Below are positions 10,009 to 18,588 of a DNA stretch of 64,000 nt, piece after piece; position 1 is the first letter of the stretch; every line of letters starts with the position of its first letter. The translations under genes and the position numbers were made by a program. The DNA lies in contig CAVWJS010000003.1 of the NCBI GenBank assembly GCA_963755495.1, positions 101,496-165,495 on the forward strand, given 5' to 3'. The notes beneath the pieces are model-generated. The model did not search any database and was not told the DNA's origin. It saw only the letters and a list, made by a program, of their open reading frames with translations. The stretch is from Bog-473 sp963755495 (GTDB lineage: Bacteria; Actinomycetota; Acidimicrobiia; Acidimicrobiales; RAAP-2).

Positions 10009-11700
10009 TAGAAGAACTTTCCGTGAGAGAGCTGCTCGACGATGGGGCCGAGCGATACGGCGGGGAAGAAGGTGAGGCCACCGATGATGATGATCACACC
10101 GATGGTGAGGCCGACGAACATGGCGTTGTCGGTGCGGAAGGTGCCCAGCGAGGCCGGGACCACGTTCTTGGCCGCCAGCACACCACCGAGGGCCAGGGCC
10201 GGGATCATGATGCCGAACCGGCCGATCAGCATGTCGATGGCGCCGATGACGTTGTAGAAGGTGGTGTTGCCGGTCAGGCCGGCCATGGCCGAGCCGTTGT
10301 TGTTGGCTTGAGAGGTGAGCCCGTAGAGGATCTCGCTGAACCCGTGCGGCCCGGCGTTGAGCGGACCGGCCCGCCCGGCGTGGATCGACACGGCAATGGC
10401 GGTGAGGACGAGCACGATGAGCGGCATGACCAGGGCCCCGAGCCCCGCGAGTTTGATCTCCTTGGCCTGGATCTTCTTCCCCAGGTACTCCGGCGTTCGC
10501 CCGATCATCAGGCCCCCGATGAACACGGCGATGATGGCGTAGATGAGGATGGTGTAGAGACCGCTGCCGGTACCTCCCGGAGTCACCTCACCGAGCATCA
10601 TGCCCGTCATCGGGCCGAAGCCGCCCATCGGGTTGTACGAATCGGTTGCACTGTCGACGGCACCATCGGAGGTCTGAGTCATAGACACGTTGAACAGGGC
10701 GCTGCTGGTGTCGCCGAAGCGCACCTCCTTGCCCTCGGTGTTGCCGGTGGCGGTCTGGGTCACGCCTGCGGCCGCGACCGCCGGGTTGCCCTGGTGCTCG
10801 GCAATAGCTGGTGAAGGTCACCCATGATGCGAAAATGATCACCATGGCCGCCAGCAGAGCGGCGCCGTGGCGGATACTCCCCACCATCTTGCCGAAGGTG
10901 TAGGTGAGCGCGAACGGGATGGACAGGGTGAGCCAGATGTAGAGCAGGTTGGTGAACGCTGTTGGGTTCTCAAAGGGGTGGGCCAGATCGACGTTGAAGA
11001 ACCCGCCGCCGTTGGTTCCCAGCTGCATGATGGAGCCCATAAATCCCGCCGGGCCACGGGCGATGGTCTGAGTGACGCCGTTCAAAGAGTCGTGGATGGT
11101 CACGGTTCCAGCCAGGGTCTGCACCGCGCCCTGGCCGACGATCACGATGCCGGCGACGAAGGCGATCGGGAGGAGGATGTAGAGCAGGCAACGGGTGATA
11201 TCCACCCAGAAGTTGCCGATGGTGGGAGAGTTCCGGCGAGCGAAGCCCCGCGTCATGGCGATGGCCACGGCGATCCCGACGGCCGCGCTCACGAACTGCT
11301 GCACCGTGAGCACGCCGATCTGGGAGAAGTACGACATGGTCGTCTCGCCGCCGTAGTTCTGCCAGTTCGTGTTGGTCAAAAACGAGGCAGCGGTGTTGAA
11401 GCTGAGCGCCGGGGAGACGGCCCCCAGATGCTGAGGGTTGAGGGGAAGCGACCCTTGAATCCTCATCAGCAGATAGCCGACGCCGAGGAACACCGAGGAG
11501 AAGATCACCAATGAGCCGGCGTAGCGCTTCCAGGTCTGCTCATGCTCGGGGCTGGTCCCCAGCGCCCGGTAGACCGGGCGCTCAGCCCAGGCCAGGTAGT
11601 GCACCCGGCCGTCGAAGACGGCCGCCATGTACGATCCGAGATAGCGCCAGGTCAGGCCGAGGGCAATGACCAGGACGATGATGGTCCAGGTGAAGCCCAT
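10008..11700 (-). pseudogene. kdpA: Potassium-transporting ATPase subunit A, one indel
   Basis: KdpA, the K+-selective channel-like subunit, about 564 aa when repaired. Selectivity-filter segments are visible: GTNGGGFFNVDLAHPFENPT and TSQANNNGSAMAG. The N-terminus is MGFTWTIIVLVIALGLTWRY and the C-terminus SLGPIVEQLSHGKFF. An extra T near 10808 separates the two halves: the first runs to FTSYC, and the second resumes with AEHQGNPAVAAAGV in another frame. The start follows kdpF by one base, and the end overlaps kdpB as TAATG. Confidence 0.9.
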
Positions 11701-11701
11701 A

Positions 11702-11791
11702 TCAGAACTTCTCGGGCTTGAACATGGCGAAACCCAGATAGAAGAACATCACGATCGATATGGCGAGAAGGACGCCCTGGACCCAGGTCAT
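11702..11791 (-). CDS. kdpF: Potassium-transporting ATPase subunit F
   Basis: A 29-aa single-helix peptide (MTWVQGVLLAISIVMFFYLG, ending AMFKPEKF), the classic KdpF shape with a C-terminal KPE(K/R)F-like tail. KdpF stabilises the KdpABC complex and packs against KdpA. It sits one base before kdpA. Its ATG overlaps the stop of the preceding 27-aa ORF as ATGA. A second copy ending FKAERF exists at 25231-25320. Confidence 0.9.
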   Translation of the reverse strand: MTWVQGVLLAISIVMFFYLGFAMFKPEKF

Positions 11792-11871
11792 ACCCGGTCC
11801 AGAGCCCAGATGAGGCCGAGCATCACCACGATGAAGCCCACGATGCCGAGAACGGCGAGGAAGTCAGCCAT
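11788..11871 (-). CDS. Conserved 27-aa membrane peptide before kdpF
   Basis: A 27-aa hydrophobic peptide starting MADFL and ending LIWALDRV, one transmembrane helix with an acidic N-terminus. It is the first ORF of the operon and is coupled to kdpF by an ATGA overlap. The same peptide (MADFL start, LIWALERV end) precedes the second kdpF copy at 25317-25400 in the same arrangement, and both copies are 27 codons long with an open frame. This double conservation supports real translation. I know of no named family; it may be an extra small Kdp subunit or a leader peptide. Confidence 0.7.
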   Translation of the reverse strand: MADFLAVLGIVGFIVVMLGLIWALDRV

Positions 11872-12190
11872 GGAGTCAAGTGTGCACGATGCCTCATTTA
11901 ACCGATATCAATTGACGGGCCATTCGCATCAAAAAGTTGTGAACGATGGTGTTTCGGTGCTCACCGTTCCGCTGACTGACTGTCTCCTTTTTGTATCCAC
12001 CCTGTCCCACTTGCACATCCGCGGTAAACGTCGGGAGCAACTACGGTGAAGCGACGCACCACAATAGGTGCTGACATGGCTACGGGAACCGGACCTCGAT
12101 AGTCGTTCGATTAGAGGTCACAGTGTTGACACGACTGTCGTGCGCGGCCAAGGCGAGAACGGTTGACGGAGCAAGGAGCCGAGTCAATGG
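11872..12190. promoter_or_regulatory. kdp operon upstream region
   Basis: 319 bases between the kdp operon start and the upstream secreted-protein gene, both on the minus strand. It should carry the kdp promoter and KdpE site. I see a weak imperfect inverted repeat at 11941-11969 (GAACGATGGTG and CTCACCGTTC), and an A/T-richer stretch at 11896-11940. I compared it by eye with the c-di-AMP riboswitch core and found no match. Confidence 0.35.
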
Positions 12191-12934
12191 TCAACTCGTA
12201 ATTTTGGAGGAGGGGATCGTGTCGGTAAGCGGTGGGATGCCTATGACGACCGGCTCGCCCCACTGTGAAAGTGTTGTCGTCACTTTGGTTCCGCCCGAGA
12301 CGATCCCCGTCTCCGTGACCGGCAGAGTTATCGCCCCTGTCGAAATGGTGAGGCTGTTTGTCACTTTGGGTAGCGACGTTGTGGCCGGAATCGTCCACTT
12401 CAGCACGTGATATGTGATTGTCCCGTCAACAACGGTGGACAGCTTCGTTCCCTTCGCTTTCGGAAGCAGAGCGACGACTGAGGACATGGTGAGATCCGAT
12501 TTGAGATTGGCGTACTGGCTCGTGCCAGCTCTCCAGGACTCCCATTCCGTGCCAACCTTCTTTGCGTCCGTAGAGCTCATGCCGAAGAGCGTGGTGAGCC
12601 CAGAGCTGTTACCGCTGACATATGCATCGGTGGACGAGAGTCTGATGGCCAGAGCCGCCTTGCCTTCAACAAGGGACTCGGTGCCGCTGACGCGTCCCAC
12701 GTCCGCAACGATTTTTTCCGTTTTCACGGGAGAGCTCGAATGGGCGACGAATACGACGTGTGCGCTCGCCTGCTTGCCTATGGCCAATTTGGCGCTCCTG
12801 ATCACCGAGTCCGTTGTCACGACTCCAGCCCATGCTGTAGCGCCAAGAGAGGCGAATACCACACAGGTTGTGAATCCCGATAAGAACAAGCCTAGGAAGA
12901 CACTGACATGCTTACGTAATGAAAACTCCACCAT
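12191..12934 (-). CDS. Secreted protein of unknown function
   Basis: A 247-aa protein with a clear N-terminal signal peptide: basic LRKH, a long hydrophobic stretch and likely cleavage after ATAWA. There is no lipobox cysteine at the right place. The mature part is Ser/Thr/Val-rich with alternating beta-like segments, reminiscent of actinobacterial LppX/LprG-like or other lipid-carrier folds, but no motif proves this. It is upstream of and co-oriented with the kdp operon, separated by 319 bases. Confidence 0.6.
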   Translation of the reverse strand: MVEFSLRKHVSVFLGLFLSGFTTCVVFASLGATAWAGVVTTDSVIRSAKLAIGKQASAHVVFVAHSSSPVKTEKIVADVGRVSGTESLVEGKAALAIRLSSTDAYVSGNSSGLTTLFGMSSTDAKKVGTEWESWRAGTSQYANLKSDLTMSSVVALLPKAKGTKLSTVVDGTITYHVLKWTIPATTSLPKVTNSLTISTGAITLPVTETGIVSGGTKVTTTLSQWGEPVVIGIPPLTDTIPSSKITS

Positions 12935-13222
12935 CTCAACCTACCTTCTCGCCGCCGCCTGACTTTGTACCGCTCCTCCGTAAATCCGCCGAACGTTGTG
13001 GATGGATTGATGCCGATCACGTGGGCATGAAGCGACGATGAGCGCCGTCTGTGTGGCGATCCGGCTAGTACAGTCGCGCATTGATGCGGCTGCTTGGTCA
13101 AACCAGATGATGGCGACAGATGGTCTGACGACGTCGCATAGGACTTCCGCAGTTCGATCCGCCCCCGGTACCGTTCAGAGTGCTCGCACGGGGAATTGCG
13201 TAGAGTGGATCAGAGATCGTCA

Positions 13223-14622
13223 ATGAACGAAACTGACTCGGCATATGTGGCAGTCCGTGGTGTCCGCGACGAGCAAACGGAACTCCCCAGCTGGCGTTGG
13301 GAAGCGCTGCGCACCACCTTTTGGTTGGTTCCAACCGTTCTTGTCGTGGTTGCCACCCTTCTTTTTTTGGTGACCTTTCGCATCGACTTAGCGGCATATG
13401 ATCACCGACTCACTCTGCCCTTTTGGATCCGAACCGGAAGTGCTGATGCTGGCCGTCAGGTCCTCATCGCCATTGCAGCCGCGGTCATCACCGTTATCGG
13501 CGTGGTGTTCTCCATCACCATCTTGGCCCTCACTCTCGCATCGCAGCAGTTCGGACCCAGGATGATGCGGAATTTCGTCCGAGATTGGGGAAACCAGCTG
13601 ACGCTTGGGGTCTTTGTCGGTACATTTGTCTACTCCGTACTCGCGCTTGGCTTCATGTCCGGCGATTTCGTGCCTCACCTTTCGATCACGGTCGCCGAGG
13701 CGTTCCTTCTGGTCGATTTGGGCGTCCTTATTTACTTCATCCACCACATCGCCAAGTCAATTCAGCTGCCCGAGGTGATCGCAGGGATCGCGCGAGATCT
13801 CACACGGGCTATTGATGCTGAATACCCCTTGCCGAATCCCGACGGGGAAGCGCTCACGGGAAAGGGGATCGGTCGGTCCATAGCAGAATTGTCGCAACTC
13901 CTTGACGAGCGAGGGGTTGCAGTTCCTTCCAGTACCAGCGGCTATTTGCAGTTCGTCGGATATGCCCAGCTGGTCGAGATCGCCGTTCGGACCGATTCGG
14001 TGATCCGCCTCGTTCATCGGCCCGGCCATTTCATCGCGAAGGGACAGCCATTGGCCACCGTCTGGCCCGGAGGCGGGGGGGACTAGTCGCATTGGCGCTC
14101 TCCAAGGCACACGTGAGCGGTCCCCATCGGACCCTCATGCAAGATCCCGTATTCGCCATCGATCAGCTTGTTGAAATCGCCATCCGTGCTCTTTCCCCTG
14201 CTGTTAACGATACGTTTACGGCCCTCACGTGCATCGATTGGCTGTCGGCCGGGCTCAGCCAGGTTTCGAATCGACCACTGACCGAAGGCATCTACCGGGA
14301 TCGATTCGGGAGGGTGCGGCTCATCGAAACCGATCCCTCCTATGCCCGTATGGTCAACCGCTCCTTCGACAAGATCCGTCAGTCTTCCGCTGGCATGCCC
14401 GCAGTGATAATTCGGATGCTAGACGCCCTCAGTTCAGTTGCCTCTAGCACTGTCAGCCTTGAACAGCGACACGTCCTGACGCGTCAGGCGGAAATGATTC
14501 TCCGTAAGGCCGAGGAGTCCGTTCCTGAGGAAAACGACCTCGAAGAAATACGCATCCGTCATCGCAGCATGGTCTTGGGCGCTCTAGGCACAGAAGGGAA
14601 CGGCGGGCAGACTCCAGCGTAG
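13223..14622 (+). pseudogene. DUF2254 membrane protein, frameshift in G run
   Basis: Predicted membrane protein of the DUF2254 family, about 465 aa when repaired. It has N-terminal helices (FWLVPTVLVVVATLLFLVTF), then VITVIGVVFSITILALTLAS and QFGPRMMRNFVRD. The C-terminal soluble part includes LMQDPVFAIDQLVEIAIRAL and ALSPAVNDTFTALTCIDWL, which are family hallmarks. The frame breaks at a run of seven G at 14075-14081: the first half ends in GGGGD and a stop, and the second half resumes as LVALALSK. The start at ATG 13223 is preferred over 13196. Confidence 0.8.
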
Positions 14623-14744
14623 AATAAGGTCTGGACTTGATGATACGGATTCGTCTGCTGCGAGCGTTATACCTCGGTAATCGCTTCCTGTTTAAAGGAG
14701 GAGCGCCACCGGTTCTTGTGCCCACTGCCAAGTAGGCAGGTTCA

Positions 14745-15921
14745 ATGACCGCTACGGGACACTCCCCAATGCTGGTGAACACCGAGTCCGCGGTGCTTGA
14801 GAATGATGCCGACGGGGTCGAAGCGGCCGGCCACTTCCGTATATACCTGGGCGCCGCGGCGGGAGTCGGGAAGACCTACGCCATGCTCAACGAGGGCCAC
14901 CGGCGAAGCCAGCGGGGATCTGATGTCGTCATTGGGCTCCTGGAGTGTCATACGAGGCCGCATACCGAGGGGCTGTGCGCGGATCTCGAAGTAATTCCAC
15001 GCCGGATTGTCGAGTACAGGGGAACGGCCTTTGAGGAGATGGATCTCGCCGCTCTCCTCCAACGTCGCCCCAAGGTGGCACTCGTTGACGAGCTCGCCCA
15101 CACGAACGTCCCTGGATCGAGTCACAACCCGAAACGCTGGCAAGGGAATCGACGCCATCACCACCGTTAATATTCAGCACCTCGAAAGCATCGACGACGC
15201 GGTGGAGCAGATCACCGGGGTCCCAATAAATGAACGGGTTCCTGATTGGGTCCTTCGCAAAGCAGACCAAATCGAACTTGTCGACTCGTCCCCCGAACAG
15301 CTCCGTCGCCGAATGCTGCACGGCAATATCTATCCACCCGAGAAAGTCCCCCAAGCCCTTAGATTTTTTTCCGGGAAGACAATCTGATGGCCCTACGAGA
15401 GCTTGCCCTCCGCTTCCTTGCCGATGAGACCGAAGAAGAGCTCCTCGAACATCTCAATGCACACCACACAGGAGTCCTTTGGGAGACCAGTGAGCGCATC
15501 CTTGTTGGCGTGACAGCAGCACCGGGCACCAATGCCATTGTCCGAAGGGGCCTCCCGAATGGCAACACGGATCAAGGCGGAGCTTCACGTCTTGCACATC
15601 ATCTCCGGCGAAGGCAACAACGGGGGGACGAAAAGCAATTGGAGAGGCTACGGCAGCGGACCACCGATGTCGGCGCTCACTGGAACGAGATCCAAGCCGA
15701 AGATTCCACACAAGCCCTCTTTGAGTTCGCTCGCACGCATCAGATCACCCAGATCGTCGTGTGGCTCAAGTGCACGAAGCCGTTGGCAGGAGCTGAAGAG
15801 TGGGGGCTCAATAGTCAGGAAGATATCCATGTTGGCTGCGCCTGCCGGCATCGATGTGCACATCATCGCGAGGCGTGATCAGGGCGAAACCACCGCTGCA
15901 ATCCATGACATGCCGGAATAG
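14745..15921 (+). pseudogene. kdpD: Short KdpD sensor (no kinase domain), several indels
   Basis: KdpD N-terminal domain plus Usp-like domain. Walker A is GAAAGVGKTYAMLNEG and the Walker B-like phrase is VALVDELAHTNVPGSSHNPK, followed by ITTVNIQHLES. The second half has RELALRFLADETEEELLEHL and VGSSARSRWQEL-like text. There are no transmembrane helices and no histidine kinase, so the intact ancestor would be about 380-390 aa, like the short KdpD known from cyanobacteria. Damage: loss of about eight codons plus a shift near 15145 after NPKRWQ; slips at T run 15364-15370, G run near 15549, G run near 15623; and an extra base near 15761. It lies 8 kb from kdpE on the other strand. Confidence 0.8.
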
Positions 15922-16109
15922 TTGCAACTCCCACCAAGCAGGTGTCGGCGAGGATCTCCCAAATTGTTCGGCGCTTTGGACGATCATTTCCGGGAGCATA
16001 CAGCCAGCCTAACGGAGCTGGTTCATATTCTTTTATGTGGAAAGAAGAGAATGTTTACAGCCTATTGATGCCTTCATCGATCACAATGAATGATGATGGA
16101 GGTGCGGTG

Positions 16110-16616
16110 ATGTGGGATCGCCTACTGCTAGCAATCGACCAATATGAATCAGGGCAGACCGCCCTGAAATTCACAGCAGAACTGGCCTCGTTGACTTCTG
16201 CCGACGTACGGGTCCTCCATGTGCGTGAACTCTCAGGGCTGGCGAGGGTTCCGCCACTCGAGACTCCGGCCGAAGCAGATTCCCTCGTAGAGGAAGCGGT
16301 GTTCTCGTTGCGCCTGGTCGGCGTCGGTGCGGAAGGTCGAGCATGTTCTTTTCCCGAGGACCAAGTTCCACTTCGAATCGTCGAGGAATCGTTGTACGGG
16401 ACATGTGACGCCATAGTGCTTGGGACCCGTCGACTTCGCGGCGTCAGTCGTCTTTCCGGTCGGGGCGTACGAGATCGCGTTCTCCGCCTCAGCATATTGC
16501 CGGTGCTGGCTGCGCCAACTCCGCTCCACAATGGGATTTACAGCCCGGGCAGAATCAGATCTGTACCAAGGAACGACAGTGGGCCTCGGACCTCGCATCC
16601 AAAAGGCGACTGGTGA
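16110..16616 (+). CDS. Universal stress protein domain protein
   Basis: About 168 aa from an ATG preceded by a good GGAGGTG site. The UspA fold is clear: MWDRLLLAIDQYESGQTALK at the start, then VRVLHVREL, and the nucleotide-loop-like phrase AIVLGTRRLRG followed by RVLRLSILPVLAA. The GxxG-G-ST loop of ATP-binding Usp proteins is only partly kept. It follows the short KdpD, which itself carries a Usp domain, so a link to potassium or stress signalling is plausible. The last 30 residues have no counterpart in the family. Confidence 0.7.
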   Translation: MWDRLLLAIDQYESGQTALKFTAELASLTSADVRVLHVRELSGLARVPPLETPAEADSLVEEAVFSLRLVGVGAEGRACSFPEDQVPLRIVEESLYGTCDAIVLGTRRLRGVSRLSGRGVRDRVLRLSILPVLAAPTPLHNGIYSPGRIRSVPRNDSGPRTSHPKGDW

Positions 16617-16652
16617 TGAGACCCTGCTCGGATCGCCCTATGGGCCCGAACA

Positions 16653-17147
16653 ATGCAGAATGCCTGGTCGCTGCGTTATCGAAGGTTCATCAACAATGCG
16701 CTATGTCTATGGCAGAGCTCGAACCATCTCGATTGTCTTTGCGGTGAGATTTTTTGGTTGTTGCTTATAGGCATCGTTCACATTCATAGTGGAGCCAGCA
16801 AAGGGCTCTTGGCCGTGATGGCATCTCTTGTACTCACCACCACCATTCGATCTGGTATCTCATTTGTGTTGATCCTTGAACCGGACCGGATTACCACGAG
16901 AACGTTGATCCGTACGCGGTCATGGGCATATTCTGAACTTCAGTCGGCAGAAGGGGTCGTCTCATCCGAAAAGATGGGCCGTCGCTCCACAATCGTATTG
17001 CGCCCGAAGATTGGGAAGCCGTTCGCATTCAAGACGCTCGGCGAGGCTTCAGACGCAACGCCTCTCACCCATTCCGCAGTCCAACAAATCAATGGTCGTA
17101 TCTTTTATTCGGCTCTCATCCACCCGATGACGCGTGCCAGGGCATGA
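16653..17147 (+). CDS. PH-like membrane protein, hypothetical
   Basis: About 164 aa. Two hydrophobic segments (EIFWLLLIGIVHI and LLAVMASLVLTTTIRSGISF) precede a soluble part (LEPDRITTRTLIRTRSWAYS, then VLRPKIGKPFAFKTL) with the strand pattern of the small bacterial PH domain found after paired helices. The true start is uncertain, because the first 30 residues are not convincing. No operon partner is evident. Confidence 0.5.
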   Translation: MQNAWSLRYRRFINNALCLWQSSNHLDCLCGEIFWLLLIGIVHIHSGASKGLLAVMASLVLTTTIRSGISFVLILEPDRITTRTLIRTRSWAYSELQSAEGVVSSEKMGRRSTIVLRPKIGKPFAFKTLGEASDATPLTHSAVQQINGRIFYSALIHPMTRARA

Positions 17148-17208
17148 TTCACGCACGGTGATGTCCTGCTGCGCGAGGGCGTTCAGCACCCCCGAACGCT
17201 CTCCTCGT

Positions 17209-18588
17209 TCACGAGTCGACTTCCCTTTGCAACTCCGCGGACGCGCGCCGCGGTTCGAGCGTCAGCTGTCCGGTGTTGGCGTCGAAGTCGAACAGCTCCC
17301 CGTAGCGGCCCCATTGAATGGCAATGTCAAGTTGTCGTCGTACCTCTTCTTCGGAGAAACCACGACGGAGCAGATCGACGAAGAATCCTTCACCAAGCGT
17401 GCCGTCCTTGGTCGAACGAAGACTCCGACAGATGGCGCGTACGAGGGGTGCCCGTTCTTCCGCCTGGCGAGCGAAGATATCCTTAGAGCGCTGGATGTCA
17501 GCGGCGACGAAACCGCGGCCCTCATTGGTGATCTCCATGTCGGCATCGGCAACCGTCGCCAGACCGAGAAGTTGAGCGGCGTCAACCAGTGGGAGGAGGG
17601 CGTCCACCTCGAAGGTGAGATCATGGGCCAGCTTGGGTAGATCATCTCGACCTCCTCGCGCCTCGAGGATCTCCAATAGACCCGACATCCCACCCACGGT
17701 CGCCTCGGGTAAGGGCACCTCCGTCGGGGAACCTTCTCCGGGCGAGGCTGTAGTCCAGATGTGCGCCGGCACCCCGGTCGAGCTCTCAGTCATGATTCCG
17801 TAGATTTCATCCACCAATGCCCCGAAGGCCTCATCGTGCCGATTGCGAGGTTGGGGAAAGATGCAGGTGATCTCCGAGCGGATACGTCCTGGGTTCGATC
17901 CAAGCACGAAGATTCGGTCGGCCAACACGACCGCCTCTTCAATATTGTGGGTCACGATGAGCATGGCCTTGGTCGGAAAATCAGGCTCCTTCCAAAGTCG
18001 TAAGAGCTCCGCTCGCAGGTTCAAGGCGGTAAGCACGTCCAGCGCAGAAAAGGGCTCGTCCATGAGCAGTGCGTCGGGTTCGACCACCAAGGCGCGGGCG
18101 AAGCCCACCCGTTGGCGCATTCCCCCGGATAGCTCTTTGGGGAAAGCGGACTCGAAACCGTCCAATCCGATGCGATCGATGGCGGCTTCTGCCCGTTCCT
18201 TGCGTTCAGCCGCTCCTACGCCCTGGGCCTCTAACCCGAGCTCGACATTCTGGGCCACAGTCAGCCACGGCAGAAGGGCAAAGCTCTGGAAGACCATGGA
18301 GACGCCCGGATTAGCGCCGTTAAGCGGCGTGCCCCGATAGCTCACTTCGCCCGAGGTAGGGGCGATAAGGCCGGCGATACAGCGAAGCAACGTGCTCTTC
18401 CCTGAGCCCGACCGTCCGAGCAGGGCCACGATCTCCCCTTCGTGTAGGGATAAGGAGATGTCGTCGAGTACCGGTAGAGGGCTGCCGTCGGGTGAGGTGA
18501 AGGTCTTGGTCACATGAGACACTTCGATGATCGAAGAACCCTCAGGGATCGGTGACCGGTCGGCCGCGGATGGTGCGATTGATGTCAC
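17209..18588 (-). CDS. Nitrate/sulfonate-type ABC transporter ATPase with AAA-associated C-terminal domain
   Basis: About 459 aa. Residues 1-260 form the ABC domain: Walker A LLGRSGSGKST, signature LSGGMRQRVGFARALV, Walker B ALLMDEPFSALD, switch IVTHNIEEAV. The remaining 200 residues form the AAA-associated domain seen in some NitT/TauT-family ATPases (GMSGLLEILEARGGRDDLPK, then LPLVDAAQLLGLATVADADM). The GTG start at 18588 overlaps the stop of the permease gene as GTGA, so the two are translationally coupled. No substrate-binding protein lies nearby, so the substrate cannot be named. A remnant of a paralogue is present near 23400. Confidence 0.88.
   Translation of the reverse strand: MTSIAPSAADRSPIPEGSSIIEVSHVTKTFTSPDGSPLPVLDDISLSLHEGEIVALLGRSGSGKSTLLRCIAGLIAPTSGEVSYRGTPLNGANPGVSMVFQSFALLPWLTVAQNVELGLEAQGVGAAERKERAEAAIDRIGLDGFESAFPKELSGGMRQRVGFARALVVEPDALLMDEPFSALDVLTALNLRAELLRLWKEPDFPTKAMLIVTHNIEEAVVLADRIFVLGSNPGRIRSEITCIFPQPRNRHDEAFGALVDEIYGIMTESSTGVPAHIWTTASPGEGSPTEVPLPEATVGGMSGLLEILEARGGRDDLPKLAHDLTFEVDALLPLVDAAQLLGLATVADADMEITNEGRGFVAADIQRSKDIFARQAEERAPLVRAICRSLRSTKDGTLGEGFFVDLLRRGFSEEEVRRQLDIAIQWGRYGELFDFDANTGQLTLEPRRASAELQREVDS

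Noticed and set aside
11872..12120. c-di-AMP (ydaO-type) riboswitch ahead of kdp
   Set aside because: The conserved core could not be found on the minus strand; only GC-rich filler and a weak inverted repeat are present.
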